This document shows, piece after piece, positions 29,377 through 39,230 of a DNA stretch of 64,000 nt. This DNA is from Pseudomonas fluorescens (GTDB lineage Bacteria > Pseudomonadota > Gammaproteobacteria > Pseudomonadales > Pseudomonadaceae), in assembly GCF_902497875.1 (NCBI RefSeq), contig NZ_CABVHY010000007.1, positions 183,501 through 247,500 of the forward strand, in the 5' to 3' direction. The notes under the pieces were generated by a model. That model was not told the DNA's origin and ran no database searches. It saw nothing but the letters and a program-made list of their open reading frames with translations. Every line of letters starts with the position of its first letter. Position 1 is the first letter of the stretch. The position numbers and the translations under genes are program-made.

Positions 29377-30173
29377 GCAGAGAATCCGTGTTCAGGTCCA
29401 GGGAAAGTTACCGCTTTGACTTCAGTGACATAGGCGCTCAAGGCCGCCTGAACACTGTCCTGTCCGGCCATGAAATTTTTCACGAACTTCGGCGCGCGAC
29501 CAGTCAGCGACAGGCCGAGCATGTCGTGCAGCACCAGGACCTGACCGTCGGTGGCGCTACCGGCGCCTATTCCTATCACTGGAATACCCACCGCCTGAGT
29601 AATTTCAGCAGCCAGCTCGCTCGGTACGCATTCGAGTAGCAACATGGCGGCGCCTGCCTGCTCCAGGGCGATGGCATCAGCGCGCATCTGCCGGGCCTGG
29701 TTTTCATTGCGACCCTGGACTTTATAACCGCCAAGGATGTTCACCGATTGCGGCGTCAGCCCCATGTGCGCGCAGACCGGCACGCCACGTTCGGCCAGCA
29801 GCCGGATCGAGTCCGCCAGCCACAGCGCGCCCTCGACTTTGACCATGTGTGCGCCAGCCTGCATCAGCAGGGCGCTGTTGATCATCGCCTGTTCGGTGGT
29901 TGCATAGGCCATGAAGGGTAGGTCGGCGAGGATCAGTGCTCCGGCGTTACCGCGTTTGACTGCGGCAACGTGGTAAGCCATGTCCGCGGTGGAGACTGGC
30001 AGGGTGCTGTCATGTCCTTGCAAGACCATGCCGAGGGAATCGCCCACCAGCAGCACATCGACGCCCGCCTCGCAGCAGGCGTGAGCAAAGGTCGCGTCAT
30101 AGCAGGTCAGCATGGCGATCTTTTCACCTTTGAGCTTGAGGCTCTGCAAGGTGGTCAGGGTAATGTCTGGCAT
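29373..30173 (-). CDS. panB: Ketopantoate hydroxymethyltransferase
   Basis: 266 residues. Transfers a hydroxymethyl group from methylene-tetrahydrofolate to ketoisovalerate. Motifs: [36 protein letters not shown] (Mg ligand Asp), and [13 protein letters not shown]. The start at 30173 has GAGGACAC upstream; the frame extends five codons further without a better site. First gene of panBC. Confidence 0.97.
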   Translation of the reverse strand: MPDITLTTLQSLKLKGEKIAMLTCYDATFAHACCEAGVDVLLVGDSLGMVLQGHDSTLPVSTADMAYHVAAVKRGNAGALILADLPFMAYATTEQAMINSALLMQAGAHMVKVEGALWLADSIRLLAERGVPVCAHMGLTPQSVNILGGYKVQGRNENQARQMRADAIALEQAGAAMLLLECVPSELAAEITQAVGIPVIGIGAGSATDGQVLVLHDMLGLSLTGRAPKFVKNFMAGQDSVQAALSAYVTEVKAVTFPGPEHGFSA

Positions 30174-30505
30174 GAAAAGTGTCCTCATTCAGGCGCTGTG
30201 AAAACTACTGCGAGTAACGCGCGTGATGTTTCGTTTATACAGGCGCACGGTCTTTTGTCGTGCTTATAAGGCCTGGATGGCGCCCTTTAATGCCGGGTTG
30301 GCGGCAGTGGGACGCCTATAGTCGTGAGGAGAACTCGGGAAGTCAATTGTGTGTGTTACCGCATTGTTACGCAGGCAGTGTTACCCGTGTAACTGATGCG
30401 ATTCAGCAGCGCTGCAGACTCTGTAGGAGCGAGCTTGCTCGCGATGAACGATAACGCGGTGTTGCAGATAGACCGCGTCGTCTCGATCGCGAGCAAGCTC
30501 GGCTC
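30174..30505. other. Gene-free stretch upstream of panB, with REP
   Basis: About 330 bases between folK and panB. Contains the probable panB promoter at its right side and the left arm of a REP pair at 30422-30445. No small gene is seen. Confidence 0.5.
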
Positions 30506-30510
30506 CTACA
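30422..30510. repeat. REP inverted pair, TGTAGGAGCGAGCTTGCTCG type, overlaps folK stop
   Basis: TGTAGGAGCGAGCTTGCTCG and following CGAT recurs in reverse complement ending TCCTACA at 30510. The folK stop codon TAG (30506-30508) lies inside the right arm, so the REP supplies the stop. A second pair of this type is at 56397-56504. Confidence 0.88.
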
Positions 30511-31006
30511 GAAAATCAAAATCGAACCTTGGCAGACGTTCCAGTCCGACAAACGGACAGTCGGCGAGCAAGGCGCTGAGAAGGCGTCCGTCAGCCAGTT
30601 GCAGGTCCGGCGGGGCCAGGTCGGCCAAGGGATAGAGCACAAAGGCTCGGGCTTGCATGTGGTAATGCGGAACTTTGAGGCGTGGTTCGTCGATCAACCG
30701 GTCACCGAACAGCAGGATGTCCAGGTCCAGCGTGCGCGGCCCCCAGCGTTCATTGCGCTCGCGACCCTGAGCGTTTTCGATGGCTTGCAGCGCATCGAGC
30801 AGTTCCAGGGGCGCGAGACGGCTGTCCAGCGCCGCCACTGCGTTGGTATAGCGTGGTTGGCCGGGGAGCAGGGAGTCGCTTTGATAGAAGGCCGAGACGC
30901 CTGACAGTTCGGTCTGCGGCAATTGCGCCAATGCATCGATGGCATTGCGCAATTGGTCCGCCGGGTCAGCCAGATTGCTGCCCATGCCGATGTAGATACG
31001 TTCCAT
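30506..31006 (-). CDS. folK: HPPK, 2-amino-4-hydroxy-6-hydroxymethyldihydropteridine pyrophosphokinase
   Basis: 166 residues. Folate pathway step that transfers pyrophosphate to the pterin alcohol. The start MERIYIGMGSNLADPADQL and the motif NERWGPRTLDLDILLFGD (with the catalytic Asp pair) are diagnostic. The start lies 4 bases after the pcnB stop, so pcnB-folK are cotranscribed. The last two residues and the stop lie within or beside a REP element. Confidence 0.96.
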   Translation of the reverse strand: MERIYIGMGSNLADPADQLRNAIDALAQLPQTELSGVSAFYQSDSLLPGQPRYTNAVAALDSRLAPLELLDALQAIENAQGRERNERWGPRTLDLDILLFGDRLIDEPRLKVPHYHMQARAFVLYPLADLAPPDLQLADGRLLSALLADCPFVGLERLPRFDFDFL

Positions 31007-31010
31007 CGCT

Positions 31011-32420
31011 TTACTCGCCCGAAGCGCTCGGAGTGCCGACCGTGGTCGTGCGTTTACGTTTGCTGCCGCCGCTACGGCGACGCTTGCGCGGGGCACCGCT
31101 GGCACCGTCGTCCTTGCCGCTGAGGTCGCGAATCATGTCGCGACGCTCGCTGTCGTTGGCGTCCTGATAATCGGTCCACCACTCGCCCAGGCCATCGGTC
31201 TGTTCGCCGGCGCTTTCGCGCAGCAGCAAGAAATCGTAACCGGCACGGAAGCGCGGGTTATCCAGTAGCAGATCGGCACGTTTGCCACTGCGCCGTGGGA
31301 GGCGTTCCTGCATGTCCCAGATCTCGCGGATCGGCAGGGTGAAGCGTTTCGGAATCGCGATGCGCTGGCACTGCTCGCTGATCAGCTCGTGAGCCGCTTC
31401 CTGCATGGCTGGAATCGGCGGCATGCCGCGGGCCTGCAAGCGCAGTACGCGAGCCGGCAGGGCAGGCCAGAGCAGGGCAGCGAAGAGGAACGCTGGGGTG
31501 ACCGGCTTGTTCTGCTTGATGCGCAGGTCAGTGTTGATCAAGGCTTCGCTGATCAGGGTGTGGGTGTAGGTCGGGTTGTGCTCCAGTGCCTCGGCGCTGG
31601 CCGGGAACAGTGGATCGAACAACTGCAGGTCCACCAGCATCTCGAAGGTGTCTGCGGCATGGCCCGAGAGGAACAGCTTGAGCACTTCTTCGAACAGTCG
31701 TGCCGAAGGGATCTCGCGCAGCATCGGCGCCAGGTCGCGAATCGGCGTAGCGCTGTGCTTCTCGATGCCGAAATCCAGCTTGGCGGCGAAGCGCACGGCC
31801 CGCAACATCCGTACCGGATCTTCCTGATAACGCTGCCGTGGATCGCCAATGAGGCGGATCAGGCGATTGCGGATGTCGTGTACGCCATTGGCGTAGTCGA
31901 GAATGCGCTCACTGATCGGATCGTAATACAGGGCATTGATGGTGAAGTCGCGACGCTGGGCGTCTTCTTCCAGCGTACCGTAGACGTTGTCTCGCAGTAT
32001 CCGCCCGCTTTCGTTGCGGGAGGACTGGTTGCTGTCTTCCTCTTCATCGTTTTGCGGGTGATTGGCGCGGAAGGTCGCGACTTCGATAATTTCGCGACCA
32101 AAGTGGATATGCACCAGTTTGAACCGGCGGCCGATGATTCGCGCATTGCGAAATTCGGCGCGAACCTGTTCCGGCGTGGCGCTGGTGGCGACGTCGAAGT
32201 CTTTGGGCGTGATATTGAGCAGCATGTCGCGCACGCAACCACCGACCAGGTAAGCCTGGTAACCGGCGTTCTGCAGGCGTTCGACGATATTGACCGCATA
32301 ACGGCTGAATTGAGCGCGCTGCAGCGAATGCTGGCTGCTGTTGAGCACTTCAGGCGTGCTGCGGATGTGTTGCGTACGACGCAAGGGAGAACGGAATGAC
32401 TGGAACAGCTTCTTCAGCAT
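31011..32420 (-). CDS. pcnB: Poly(A) polymerase I
   Basis: 469 residues. Adds A tails to RNAs and so speeds their decay. Nucleotidyltransferase head YLVGGCVRDMLLNITPKDFD, the VHIHFGREIIEVATFR strand, the TLEEDAQRRDFTINALYYD motif, then the RNA-binding and basic C-terminal tail (KRRRSGGSKRKRTTT). The start MLKKLFQSFRSPLRR at 32420 matches the family; a longer frame upstream would run into crcZ. Position after crcZ-cbrB is the standard Pseudomonas arrangement. Confidence 0.96.
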   Translation of the reverse strand: MLKKLFQSFRSPLRRTQHIRSTPEVLNSSQHSLQRAQFSRYAVNIVERLQNAGYQAYLVGGCVRDMLLNITPKDFDVATSATPEQVRAEFRNARIIGRRFKLVHIHFGREIIEVATFRANHPQNDEEEDSNQSSRNESGRILRDNVYGTLEEDAQRRDFTINALYYDPISERILDYANGVHDIRNRLIRLIGDPRQRYQEDPVRMLRAVRFAAKLDFGIEKHSATPIRDLAPMLREIPSARLFEEVLKLFLSGHAADTFEMLVDLQLFDPLFPASAEALEHNPTYTHTLISEALINTDLRIKQNKPVTPAFLFAALLWPALPARVLRLQARGMPPIPAMQEAAHELISEQCQRIAIPKRFTLPIREIWDMQERLPRRSGKRADLLLDNPRFRAGYDFLLLRESAGEQTDGLGEWWTDYQDANDSERRDMIRDLSGKDDGASGAPRKRRRSGGSKRKRTTTVGTPSASGE

Positions 32421-32584
32421 GGGATGCACTGTTTGAAGGAATGTTCGGCCATAACGAAGAATGACCGCATGATGGGCCGGGATTCTAGCATTTAGTCGGG
32501 GGATGGTGTAGGAAGCGTGCGCAAAGCTGTAGCAGCTGACCGGGTTTGCGAGGCTGCGTCCGGCTGCGTGTAGGTCAAACGCCA

Positions 32585-32955
32585 GAAACCACAAGGGGAG
32601 CCGAAGCTCCCCAAGAAGTAGTTGCATGCTCTATTTTTATTATTGGTGTCGGGCTTTTTGTTTTTGTTGAGTGCCCTCGTCACGCGTTCTTACCTTCGTG
32701 ACCCTCCCAATCGGGAGCCAAGAGCAAACGGATTGCTTTGGTCGCTGTGTTGCATGATCCAGTGATCCAACCAGTTCAGGCTCTGTCTTAGGACAGTTTT
32801 TTGTTGTTCTCGGCCTGGTTGCGGGGCAAGCCCCAAATACAACGCCTCTCCAAAAGAATCAGTTAGCTGCGCCTCCGCCGTGTTGTTTTTATTGTGCGTG
32901 AGCCGTTTCGTCTTATTTTTATTGTTTGTTGCATTGCTTGTTATTGTTTTTGTAC
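32585..32955 (-). ncRNA. crcZ: CrcZ small RNA, Crc/Hfq-sequestering
   Basis: About 370 nt on the minus strand between cbrB and pcnB, the known place of crcZ. A sigma-54 promoter lies just upstream. The RNA has repeated A-rich motifs of the AANAANAA class: near the 5' end ACAAAAACAATAACAAG and CAACAAACAATAAAAATAAG, mid ACAATAAAAACAACACGG, later GAACAACAAAAAACTG, and near the 3' end CAACAAAAACAAAAAGCC and AATAATAAAAATAG. A stem GGGGAGC-UUCG-GCUCCCC ends it. The RNA binds Hfq with Crc and relieves translational repression of catabolic genes. Ends are estimated to within about 5-10 nt. Confidence 0.9.
32595..32612 (-). terminator. 3' terminator stem of CrcZ
   Basis: GGGGAGC, TTCG tetraloop, GCTCCCC on the minus strand, followed by TTGTGGTTTCTGG (moderate T content). 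Confidence 0.7.
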
Positions 32956-32965
32956 TAAACATATA

Positions 32966-32981
32966 GCAGGTGTCGTGCCAA
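32966..32981 (-). promoter_or_regulatory. Sigma-54 promoter of crcZ
   Basis: Minus strand TTGGCACGACACCTGC matches the RpoN consensus at both boxes with the right spacing; transcription should start near 32955. Confidence 0.88.
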
Positions 32982-33039
32982 CTTTTGCAAAGGCCAGTAA
33001 AACCGGGGGTTTGGAGGGTTTGAGAGGTTTTTTCGGGCG

Positions 33040-33077
33040 AAAAAAAGCCGGGGTTTCGTTACCGTAAACCCCGGCTT
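33040..33077 (-). terminator. Terminator of cbrB
   Basis: On the minus strand AAGCCGGGGTTT, a loop ACGGTAACG, AAACCCCGGCTT, then TTTTT. The loop and its flank also resemble half of a CbrB site. Confidence 0.88.
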
Positions 33078-33078
33078 C

Positions 33079-33104
33079 TGTTACGTGAAAAACCTGAGGT
33101 AACA
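33079..33104. promoter_or_regulatory. CbrB upstream activating sequence for crcZ
   Basis: TGTTAC, 14 bases, GTAACA: a perfect dyad of the form described for CbrB binding sites, about 100-125 bases upstream of the sigma-54 promoter of crcZ. Another TGTTAC half lies at 33124-33129. Confidence 0.75.
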
Positions 33105-33138
33105 GTTTCTTCACGGGTGCGGGTGTTACCCGCGCGCA

Positions 33139-34575
33139 TCAGCTCTCGCTGGCAACCCCGGTCTTGCGTCGTGGAATGCCCAGGCGCTGGCGCCGTTCCC
33201 ACAGGCATTTGCGGCTGACCCCGAGTTTGCGGGCAAGCTCGGTCTCGGTCATGTGATCCTGATGCTCGAGAACGAAATGCTGGAAGTAGTCTTCCAGCGA
33301 CAAGTCTTCGGTAGGTTCGTGGCTGGTGTTGCTGGCGCTGCCCTGTTGCGGTGCCAGGCCGATGAAGTCATCGTCTTCCAGATCGCTCAGCTCGATATCG
33401 ATGCCCAGCAGTTCGGCGGAAATCTCCGGGCTCTCGCACAGGATGACCGCGCGTTCCACCGCGTTTTCCAGTTCCCGCACGTTACCCGGCCAGGAATAAT
33501 GACGAATCGCCTGCTCGGCGTCCGCGGCGAACCTCAGGTCCGTGCGGTTGACCCGGGCACTTTGCCGGGCGAGGAAAGCGGTGGCGATTTCGTTGACGTC
33601 GGCGCCACGTTCACGCAGCGCCGGCAGTTTCAGGGCGATGACGTGAAGGCGGTAATACAGGTCTTCGCGGAACTGGCCGATCTTTGCCAGGCTTTTGAGG
33701 TCACGGTGGGTAGCAGCGATCAGTCGGACATCGACCTTCTGCGACTGCACCGAGCCGACGCGGCGGATCTCGCCTTCCTGCAGCACGCGCAGCAAGCGCG
33801 CCTGGGCTTCCAATGGCAGTTCGCCGATTTCATCGAGGAACAAGGTGCCACCATCCGCCGCTTCGACCAGACCGGCGCGACCGGCGCTGGCGCCAGTGAA
33901 AGCGCCTTTTTCGTGGCCGAACAGTTCGGACTCGATGAGGCTTTCCGGGATAGCCGCGCAGTTCACCGAAATCATCGGCGCCTTGGCGCGTTTGGACAGG
34001 TTGTGCAGGGCGCGGGCCACCAGTTCCTTGCCGGTACCGGATTCACCCTGGATCAGCACATTGGAATCGGTGGGCGCGACTTTGCGGATCTTGCTGTACA
34101 TATCCAGCATCGGCGGGCAGGAGCCGATGATGCCGATCTCGCCGTTGCTGTTGTCGACAGCGTTTTTCGCGGCGCCATTGCTGGCTTTGCCGACGACCGG
34201 TTCGCCCGCGGTACTCTGCGCCGTTTGCCGGTCACGCAGGATCCGTGCAGCGGCCTGGAGCATTTCGTCGTGATCGAAAGGCTTGGCGATGTAATCCACC
34301 GCGCCCATCTTCATCGAGTCGACGGCCGAGCGCAGGCTGGCGTAGCTGGTCATGATCAGCACCGGAGTGCCTTGGCCAAGCTTGATCAGCTCGGTACCCG
34401 GTGCGCCGGGAAGGCGCAGGTCACTGACGATCAGGTCGAACGAGGGAATGCTGAAACGCTCTTGTGCTTCCTGCACGGAACCGGCTTCGCTGACCTGGTA
34501 CTGGTTACGTTCCAGCAGCCGGCGCAAGGCGGAGCGGATAATTGTTTCGTCTTCGACGATCAAAATGTGCGGCAT
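33139..34575 (-). CDS. cbrB: NtrC-family response regulator CbrB
   Basis: 478 residues. Receiver domain (phospho-Asp in [15 protein letters not shown]), AAA+ sigma-54 activation domain with Walker [16 protein letters not shown] and the sigma-54 contact loop [12 protein letters not shown], and a C-terminal Fis-type HTH ([20 protein letters not shown]). It activates crcZ and amino acid catabolism genes. Partner kinase cbrA is 22 bases upstream; its target crcZ lies directly downstream. Confidence 0.96.
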   Translation of the reverse strand: MPHILIVEDETIIRSALRRLLERNQYQVSEAGSVQEAQERFSIPSFDLIVSDLRLPGAPGTELIKLGQGTPVLIMTSYASLRSAVDSMKMGAVDYIAKPFDHDEMLQAAARILRDRQTAQSTAGEPVVGKASNGAAKNAVDNSNGEIGIIGSCPPMLDMYSKIRKVAPTDSNVLIQGESGTGKELVARALHNLSKRAKAPMISVNCAAIPESLIESELFGHEKGAFTGASAGRAGLVEAADGGTLFLDEIGELPLEAQARLLRVLQEGEIRRVGSVQSQKVDVRLIAATHRDLKSLAKIGQFREDLYYRLHVIALKLPALRERGADVNEIATAFLARQSARVNRTDLRFAADAEQAIRHYSWPGNVRELENAVERAVILCESPEISAELLGIDIELSDLEDDDFIGLAPQQGSASNTSHEPTEDLSLEDYFQHFVLEHQDHMTETELARKLGVSRKCLWERRQRLGIPRRKTGVASES

Positions 34576-34597
34576 TGATTCGATACTCTCGACGGTC

Positions 34598-37546
34598 TCA
34601 GTTCACAGCGGACGTCGCTTCGACATGACGCGGTAAGGTCACCCGGATACGGGTGCCGCGCTGGCTTTGTGTGTCAGCCGGGCTGTCGATGGTGATTTGT
34701 CCATAATGCTCTTCAACGATGGAATAGACCAGTGCAAGGCCCAGACCGGTGCCTTCGCCAGGATCCTTGGTGGTGAAGAAAGGTTCGAACAATCGGTCCA
34801 TGATGTTCTGTGGGATACCGCTGCCTTCGTCTTCGACGATCAGGTCGACCGTGTGTTCGCCGGCTTCGCTCTTGACCCGTACTGCACTGCCCGGCGGTGA
34901 GGCATCGCGGGCATTGGACAGCAGGTTGATCAGAACCTGGGCGAGCCGCTGCGGGTCGCCGTCGACCCAGTGTTCGGGGTCGCACAGGTTGTAGAACTGC
35001 ACTTCGAAGTTGCGTCGGTTCAGTGCCAGCAAGCCAATGGCATCCTGCGCTACTTCGGCCAGGCACACCGGCTCGTCACTGTTTTGATGGCTGCCGGCGT
35101 GGGCAAAGCTCATCAGTGACTGGACGATGCGCGAGATGCGCTTGGTTTGTTCGAGGATCTGCCCGCTGATTTCGGTCAGTTCGCTGTCTTCTTCGCGCTC
35201 TTCACGCAGGTTTTGCGCGAGGCAGGCGATGCCGGTGATCGGGTTACCGATTTCATGGGCCACGCCGGCCGCCAGGCGGCCGATACTCGCCAGCCGCTCG
35301 GAGTGTACCAGCTTGTCCTCAAGCATCTGGGTTTCGGTCAGGTCTTCCACCAGCAGCACCAGTCCGCTGTTACCGGGAGCCAACGGCTCGTCGATGGCGG
35401 CCTTGTGCAGGTTCAGCCAACGGGTCTGACCGTCGAGGGCCAGGTGTTGTTTGTGCAGGTGCTCGTCCGGGAGGTTGATGAAGCCTTGCAGCAACTCCCT
35501 CCACGGATCGCCCAGGGTGCTCAAGCGCGAACCGACCACACGCTGGGCGGCAATACCGGTCAGCTCCTCCATGGCTTTGTTCCACATGAGGATTTCCTGG
35601 TCCTTGGCCAGCGAGCAGACGCCCATCGGCAGCTCCTGCAGGGTCTGCCGGTGATAACGGCGCAGGGCGTCGAGCTCGGCGGCCAGGCCGGTCAGGCGCG
35701 AGTGATAGTCCTCGAGGCGGCTTTCGATAAAGTGGATATCTTCAGTGACATAGTTTTCGCCGCCGGCCTTGTACGGCAGGAAGGTTTCGACCATGTCTTG
35801 AGCCACGCTCGGCCCCATCAGGCCCGACAGATTGGCCTCGATGCGATCGCGTAGCCGGCGCAAGGCATAAGGGCGGCGCTCATCGAAGGGCAAATACAGA
35901 TCGCGCAAGGCCTGTTCGACTTCTTTCTGCGCGGCCTTGGCTCCCAGGGGCTTGGCCAGTTGCGTGGCGAATTCCTGAGGCGAGGCGGCGTGCAGTTCCC
36001 GGCGTTGCGGGCGACGAACGTTATCCACCGCGCAGGCTTCGGCGGCGCTGGCCTCTTCGGGGCTGGCATTGGTAAACAGCGAGATCAGGGTGAACATCAG
36101 CACGTTGGCAGCAAGCGAGGCGATGGCTGCCATATGCCAGCTGGTGTCATCGAGCACGTAAATCATGTTCAGCAGCGGAATGTAGAAACCCTGCAGATTG
36201 CCGATCAACGGCAACAACATAGTCACCAGCCACACCAGAATCCCCGCCAGCAGTCCGGCAATGAAGCCGCGACGGTTGGCGGTCGGCCAATACAGCACCG
36301 ACAACACCCCGGGAAGGAATTGCAAAGTGGCAACAAAGGCAACAATGCCGAGGTTGGCCAGATCCTGCTCGGCGCCCAATAGCAGGTAGAACGCGTAGCC
36401 GGCCATGATGATCGCGACGATCAGCGCCCGGCGGGTCCACTTCAGCCAGCGGTAGATGTTGCCTTCGGCCGGCGGCTGATAGAGCGGCAGCACCAGGTGG
36501 TTCAGGGCCATCCCCGACAGTGCCAGGGTGGTGACGATGATCAGTCCGCTGGCTGCCGACAGCCCGCCGACATAGGCCAATAACGCCAGGGGCTTACTGT
36601 TGGCGGCGATGCCGATACCCAGGGTGAAGTATTCCGGGTTGGTGGTGGCGCCCAGTTTCAAGCCGGCCCAGAGGATCAGCGGCACTGCCAGGCTCATCAG
36701 CAGCAGAAACAGCGGCAAGCCCCAGCTGGCACTGACTAGAGAGCGCGGATTGAGGTTCTCGGTGAACGTCATGTGGTACATGTGCGGCATGACGATCGCC
36801 GAGGCGAAGAACACCAGCAACAGCGTGCGCCATGGGCCTTCTTGCAGTGGTGTGTGCAGGGCGGCGAGGGCGGTCTGGTTCTGCAGCAGCCACAGTTCGA
36901 GCTGTTGCGGGCCGTCGAATACGCCGTACAAGGCATACAGGCCGACGCCGCCGATGGCGATCAGTTTGATCACCGACTCAAAGGCGATCGCGAACACCAG
37001 CCCTTCGTGCTTTTCCCGGGTCGCGATATGCCGGGAGCCGAAGAAGATGGTGAACAGGGTAATCAATGCGCAGAAGCTCAGGGCCACGCGATGCTGCACT
37101 GGTTCGCGGGTAAGGATGCCGATGGAATCGGCGACTGCCTGAATCTGCAATGCCAGCAGCGGCAAGACCCCGATCAGCATGAAAATCGTCGTCAGTGCAC
37201 CGGCCCAGGTACTGCGAAAGCGGAACGCGAACAGGTCAGCCAGGGACGAGAGCTGGTAGGTGCGGGTGATTTTCAGGATCGGGTAGAGCAGCACCGGCGC
37301 CAGCAGGAAGGCCCCGGAAACCCCGAGGTAACTGGAAAGAAAGCCGTAACCGTACTGATAGGCCAGGCCAACCGTACCGTAAAACGCCCAGGCGCTGGCA
37401 TACACACCCAGTGACAGGGTGTAGGTCAGCGGGTGGCGAATGATCGAGCGCGGGATCATCCCGCGTTCACTGATCCAGGCCACACCGAACAGCACCGCCA
37501 GGTAGGCGGCGCTGATCAGGATCATCTGGGTCAGGCTAAAGCTCAT
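34598..37546 (-). CDS. cbrA: Sensor histidine kinase CbrA with SLC5-type transporter domain
   Basis: 982 residues. The N-terminal 500 residues form a sodium/solute symporter-like domain with about 13 membrane helices ([20 protein letters not shown] at the start), followed by a linker, a PAS domain (residues about 610-720), HisKA with His in [16 protein letters not shown], and HATPase with [17 protein letters not shown] and [12 protein letters not shown]. It senses carbon/nitrogen state, and CbrA of P. fluorescens can transport histidine. The start ATG at 37546 overlaps the cbrX end; an ATG two codons earlier is also possible. Confidence 0.96.
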   Translation of the reverse strand: MSFSLTQMILISAAYLAVLFGVAWISERGMIPRSIIRHPLTYTLSLGVYASAWAFYGTVGLAYQYGYGFLSSYLGVSGAFLLAPVLLYPILKITRTYQLSSLADLFAFRFRSTWAGALTTIFMLIGVLPLLALQIQAVADSIGILTREPVQHRVALSFCALITLFTIFFGSRHIATREKHEGLVFAIAFESVIKLIAIGGVGLYALYGVFDGPQQLELWLLQNQTALAALHTPLQEGPWRTLLLVFFASAIVMPHMYHMTFTENLNPRSLVSASWGLPLFLLLMSLAVPLILWAGLKLGATTNPEYFTLGIGIAANSKPLALLAYVGGLSAASGLIIVTTLALSGMALNHLVLPLYQPPAEGNIYRWLKWTRRALIVAIIMAGYAFYLLLGAEQDLANLGIVAFVATLQFLPGVLSVLYWPTANRRGFIAGLLAGILVWLVTMLLPLIGNLQGFYIPLLNMIYVLDDTSWHMAAIASLAANVLMFTLISLFTNASPEEASAAEACAVDNVRRPQRRELHAASPQEFATQLAKPLGAKAAQKEVEQALRDLYLPFDERRPYALRRLRDRIEANLSGLMGPSVAQDMVETFLPYKAGGENYVTEDIHFIESRLEDYHSRLTGLAAELDALRRYHRQTLQELPMGVCSLAKDQEILMWNKAMEELTGIAAQRVVGSRLSTLGDPWRELLQGFINLPDEHLHKQHLALDGQTRWLNLHKAAIDEPLAPGNSGLVLLVEDLTETQMLEDKLVHSERLASIGRLAAGVAHEIGNPITGIACLAQNLREEREEDSELTEISGQILEQTKRISRIVQSLMSFAHAGSHQNSDEPVCLAEVAQDAIGLLALNRRNFEVQFYNLCDPEHWVDGDPQRLAQVLINLLSNARDASPPGSAVRVKSEAGEHTVDLIVEDEGSGIPQNIMDRLFEPFFTTKDPGEGTGLGLALVYSIVEEHYGQITIDSPADTQSQRGTRIRVTLPRHVEATSAVN

Positions 37547-37712
37547 CGGCATCTTTTTGGCTCTGCAGGATGAAGGTCACAACGATCAGAATCAGCCAGA
37601 GCAGATAAGGGCGGTACCAGGCGCCAGTGGCGTCGATCCACCAATCCATGATGGCCGGGGAGAACAGATAGATCCCGACTACCAGGAGCAGGACCAAACG
37701 ATAGATGTACAT
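37536..37712 (-). CDS. cbrX: CbrX small membrane protein
   Basis: 58 residues, starting MYIYRLVLLLVVGIYLFSPA and ending QSQKDADEL. Two hydrophobic segments with a conserved IMDWWIDATGAWYRPYL stretch between them. The gene overlaps the 5' end of cbrA by about 11-17 bases, so cbrA translation is probably coupled to it, as described for cbrX in P. putida. GAGAGGCCAGG precedes the start. The product's own function is unclear. Confidence 0.88.
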   Translation of the reverse strand: MYIYRLVLLLVVGIYLFSPAIMDWWIDATGAWYRPYLLWLILIVVTFILQSQKDADEL

Positions 37713-37789
37713 CCTGGCCTCTCTTTATAGTGCGCGTGCCCGAAAACGTGCGGCGATGGTAACGGATGGGCGCCAAGCTGCAAGTGGCG

Positions 37790-38686
37790 TCAGCGTATTT
37801 GCGCTTCGGGCAGCGTCAGTGTGCGCGGTATCTTCAGCGCATCCCAGTGCCGGATACCCCAGTTCAGCACTTCCCGGGGGCTTGCGTCGTCCAGTTCGCT
37901 CGCGGGGTTCTGGCCCAGCGCACGTAGCGCGCGCAGTAGCAACGGCGTGGCTTGATGGTCGGTCAACGGCGGCGAACGGTAGGACTTGCCCAGCTTGTGA
38001 CCGTTCGGTTGGGTGATCAGCGGCACGTGCAGATAGCGCGGTTGTGGAAAACCGAGCAACTCCTGCAGATAGAGCTGGCGCGGCGTGGAGTCCAGCAAAT
38101 CGGCTCCGCGGACGATGTCAGTCACACCTTGCCAGGCGTCGTCGAGCACCACCGCCAGTTGATAGGCATACAGCCCGTCGCGGCGACGGATGACAAAATC
38201 ACCCACGTCGCGACCCAGGTGCTGACGGAATTCGCCCTGTACCCGGTCCTCGAAGTGGTATTCCAGTTCCGGTACCCGCAGACGGATGGCGGTGCCTTCG
38301 CGGGCGTGGCCAGCGTTGCGACAGAATCCGGGGTAAATGCCGTGATAGGGCTCAAGCGTTTTGCGCGAGCAGGTGCAGGCGTAGGCCAGGCCTTGATTGA
38401 ACAGGCGGTCGAGCACCTGGGCGTAAGCGTCGTGGCGATCACTCTGGCGAACCATTTCGCCGTCCCATTCAAAACCGTAGTTTTCCAGGGCGTTGAGGAT
38501 CGCGGCCTGGGCGCCGGGCTCTTCCCGTGGCGGGTCGAGGTCTTCCATGCGCATCAACCAGCGTCCGCCGATAGAGCGGGCGTCAAGGTACGAGGCCACG
38601 GCGGCGACCAGCGACCCGAAGTGCAGATGACCACTGGGAGTGGGGGCGAAGCGCCCGATATAAGCGGATGAGGTGATGGCAGTCAT
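37790..38686 (-). CDS. gluQ: Glutamyl-Q tRNA(Asp) synthetase
   Basis: 298 residues. A shortened GluRS-like enzyme that attaches Glu to queuosine in tRNA(Asp). HIGH motif PTPSGHLHFGSLVAAVASY, the zinc site (CTCSRKTLEPYHGIYPGFC), and the KMSKS-like HKLGKSYRSP are present; the C-terminal anticodon-binding domain of GluRS is missing as expected. It lies beside dksA, the usual partner in gamma-proteobacteria. Confidence 0.95.
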   Translation of the reverse strand: MTAITSSAYIGRFAPTPSGHLHFGSLVAAVASYLDARSIGGRWLMRMEDLDPPREEPGAQAAILNALENYGFEWDGEMVRQSDRHDAYAQVLDRLFNQGLAYACTCSRKTLEPYHGIYPGFCRNAGHAREGTAIRLRVPELEYHFEDRVQGEFRQHLGRDVGDFVIRRRDGLYAYQLAVVLDDAWQGVTDIVRGADLLDSTPRQLYLQELLGFPQPRYLHVPLITQPNGHKLGKSYRSPPLTDHQATPLLLRALRALGQNPASELDDASPREVLNWGIRHWDALKIPRTLTLPEAQIR

Positions 38687-38739
38687 GGGGCGGATGCTAC
38701 TGGGAAATCCGGGGATTATTGGAGATCAAAAGCCACAAA

Positions 38740-38772
38740 CAAAAACGGAGCGTTCGCACGCTCCGTTTTTTC
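38740..38772 (-). terminator. Terminator of dksA (bidirectional)
   Basis: AAAAACGGAGCGT, TCGC loop, ACGCTCCGTTTTT. It lies just beyond the dksA stop, and is symmetric enough to work on both strands. It separates dksA from gluQ. Confidence 0.9.
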
Positions 38773-38786
38773 GTTCAGGCCGGCTG

Positions 38787-39230
38787 TTACTTGCCGACCT
38801 GCTTTTCCTTGATTTCCGCCAGGGTTTTGCAATCAACGCACATGTCGGCGGTAGGGCGTGCTTCCAGTCGGCGAATACCGATCTCTACGCCGCAGGACTC
38901 GCACCAGCCATATTCTTCATCTTCGATCAGTTGCAGGGTCTTGTCGATTTTCTTGATCAGCTTGCGCTCGCGATCACGGGCGCGCAGTTCAAGGCTGAAC
39001 TCTTCTTCCTGACTGGCACGGTCGGCCGGGTCAGGGAAGTTGGCCGCTTCGTCTTTCATATGATCAACAGTGCGGTCGACTTCCTGCATCAAGTCCTGTT
39101 TCCACTTGTTCAGGATCTTGGTGAAATGTTTGCGCATGGGCTCGCCCATGTACTCCTCACCCTTGGTCGGAACGTAGGGTTCGAAGCCGCTAATCAGTTG
39201 GCTGCTCTGTTGCTTTGCTTGGGTGGGCAT
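38787..39230 (-). CDS. dksA: RNA polymerase-binding transcription factor DksA
   Basis: 147 residues. Coiled-coil with acidic tip (DPADRASQEEEFSLELRAR), then the zinc finger CESCGVEIG...CVDCKTLAEI with four cysteines. Acts with ppGpp at the RNA polymerase secondary channel, repressing rRNA promoters. Typical length and position next to gluQ. Confidence 0.97.
   Translation of the reverse strand: MPTQAKQQSSQLISGFEPYVPTKGEEYMGEPMRKHFTKILNKWKQDLMQEVDRTVDHMKDEAANFPDPADRASQEEEFSLELRARDRERKLIKKIDKTLQLIEDEEYGWCESCGVEIGIRRLEARPTADMCVDCKTLAEIKEKQVGK

Larger units (their letters stand above)
32421..33138. other. Gene-free stretch holding crcZ and its control sites
   Basis: About 720 bases without a protein gene. 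It holds crcZ (32585-32955), its sigma-54 promoter, a CbrB site pair and the cbrB terminator. Apparent ORFs here, rich in Asn-Lys, are A-rich RNA motifs read as codons. 32421-32584 should hold the pcnB promoter and leader. Confidence 0.75.

Noticed and set aside
32492..32683. 63-codon frame with NKNKKPDTNNKN on the minus strand
   Set aside because: Covers the CrcZ 3' end and terminator stem; same A-rich artefact.
32690..32962. 90-codon frame rich in Asn and Lys on the minus strand
   Set aside because: It is the A-rich motif region of the CrcZ RNA read as codons; no ribosome binding site and it starts at the transcription start itself.
37543..37776. 77-codon frame on the minus strand overlapping cbrX
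   Set aside because: Out of frame with cbrX; composition is Arg/Pro-rich shadow coding, and the cbrX frame has the ribosome binding site and membrane segments.
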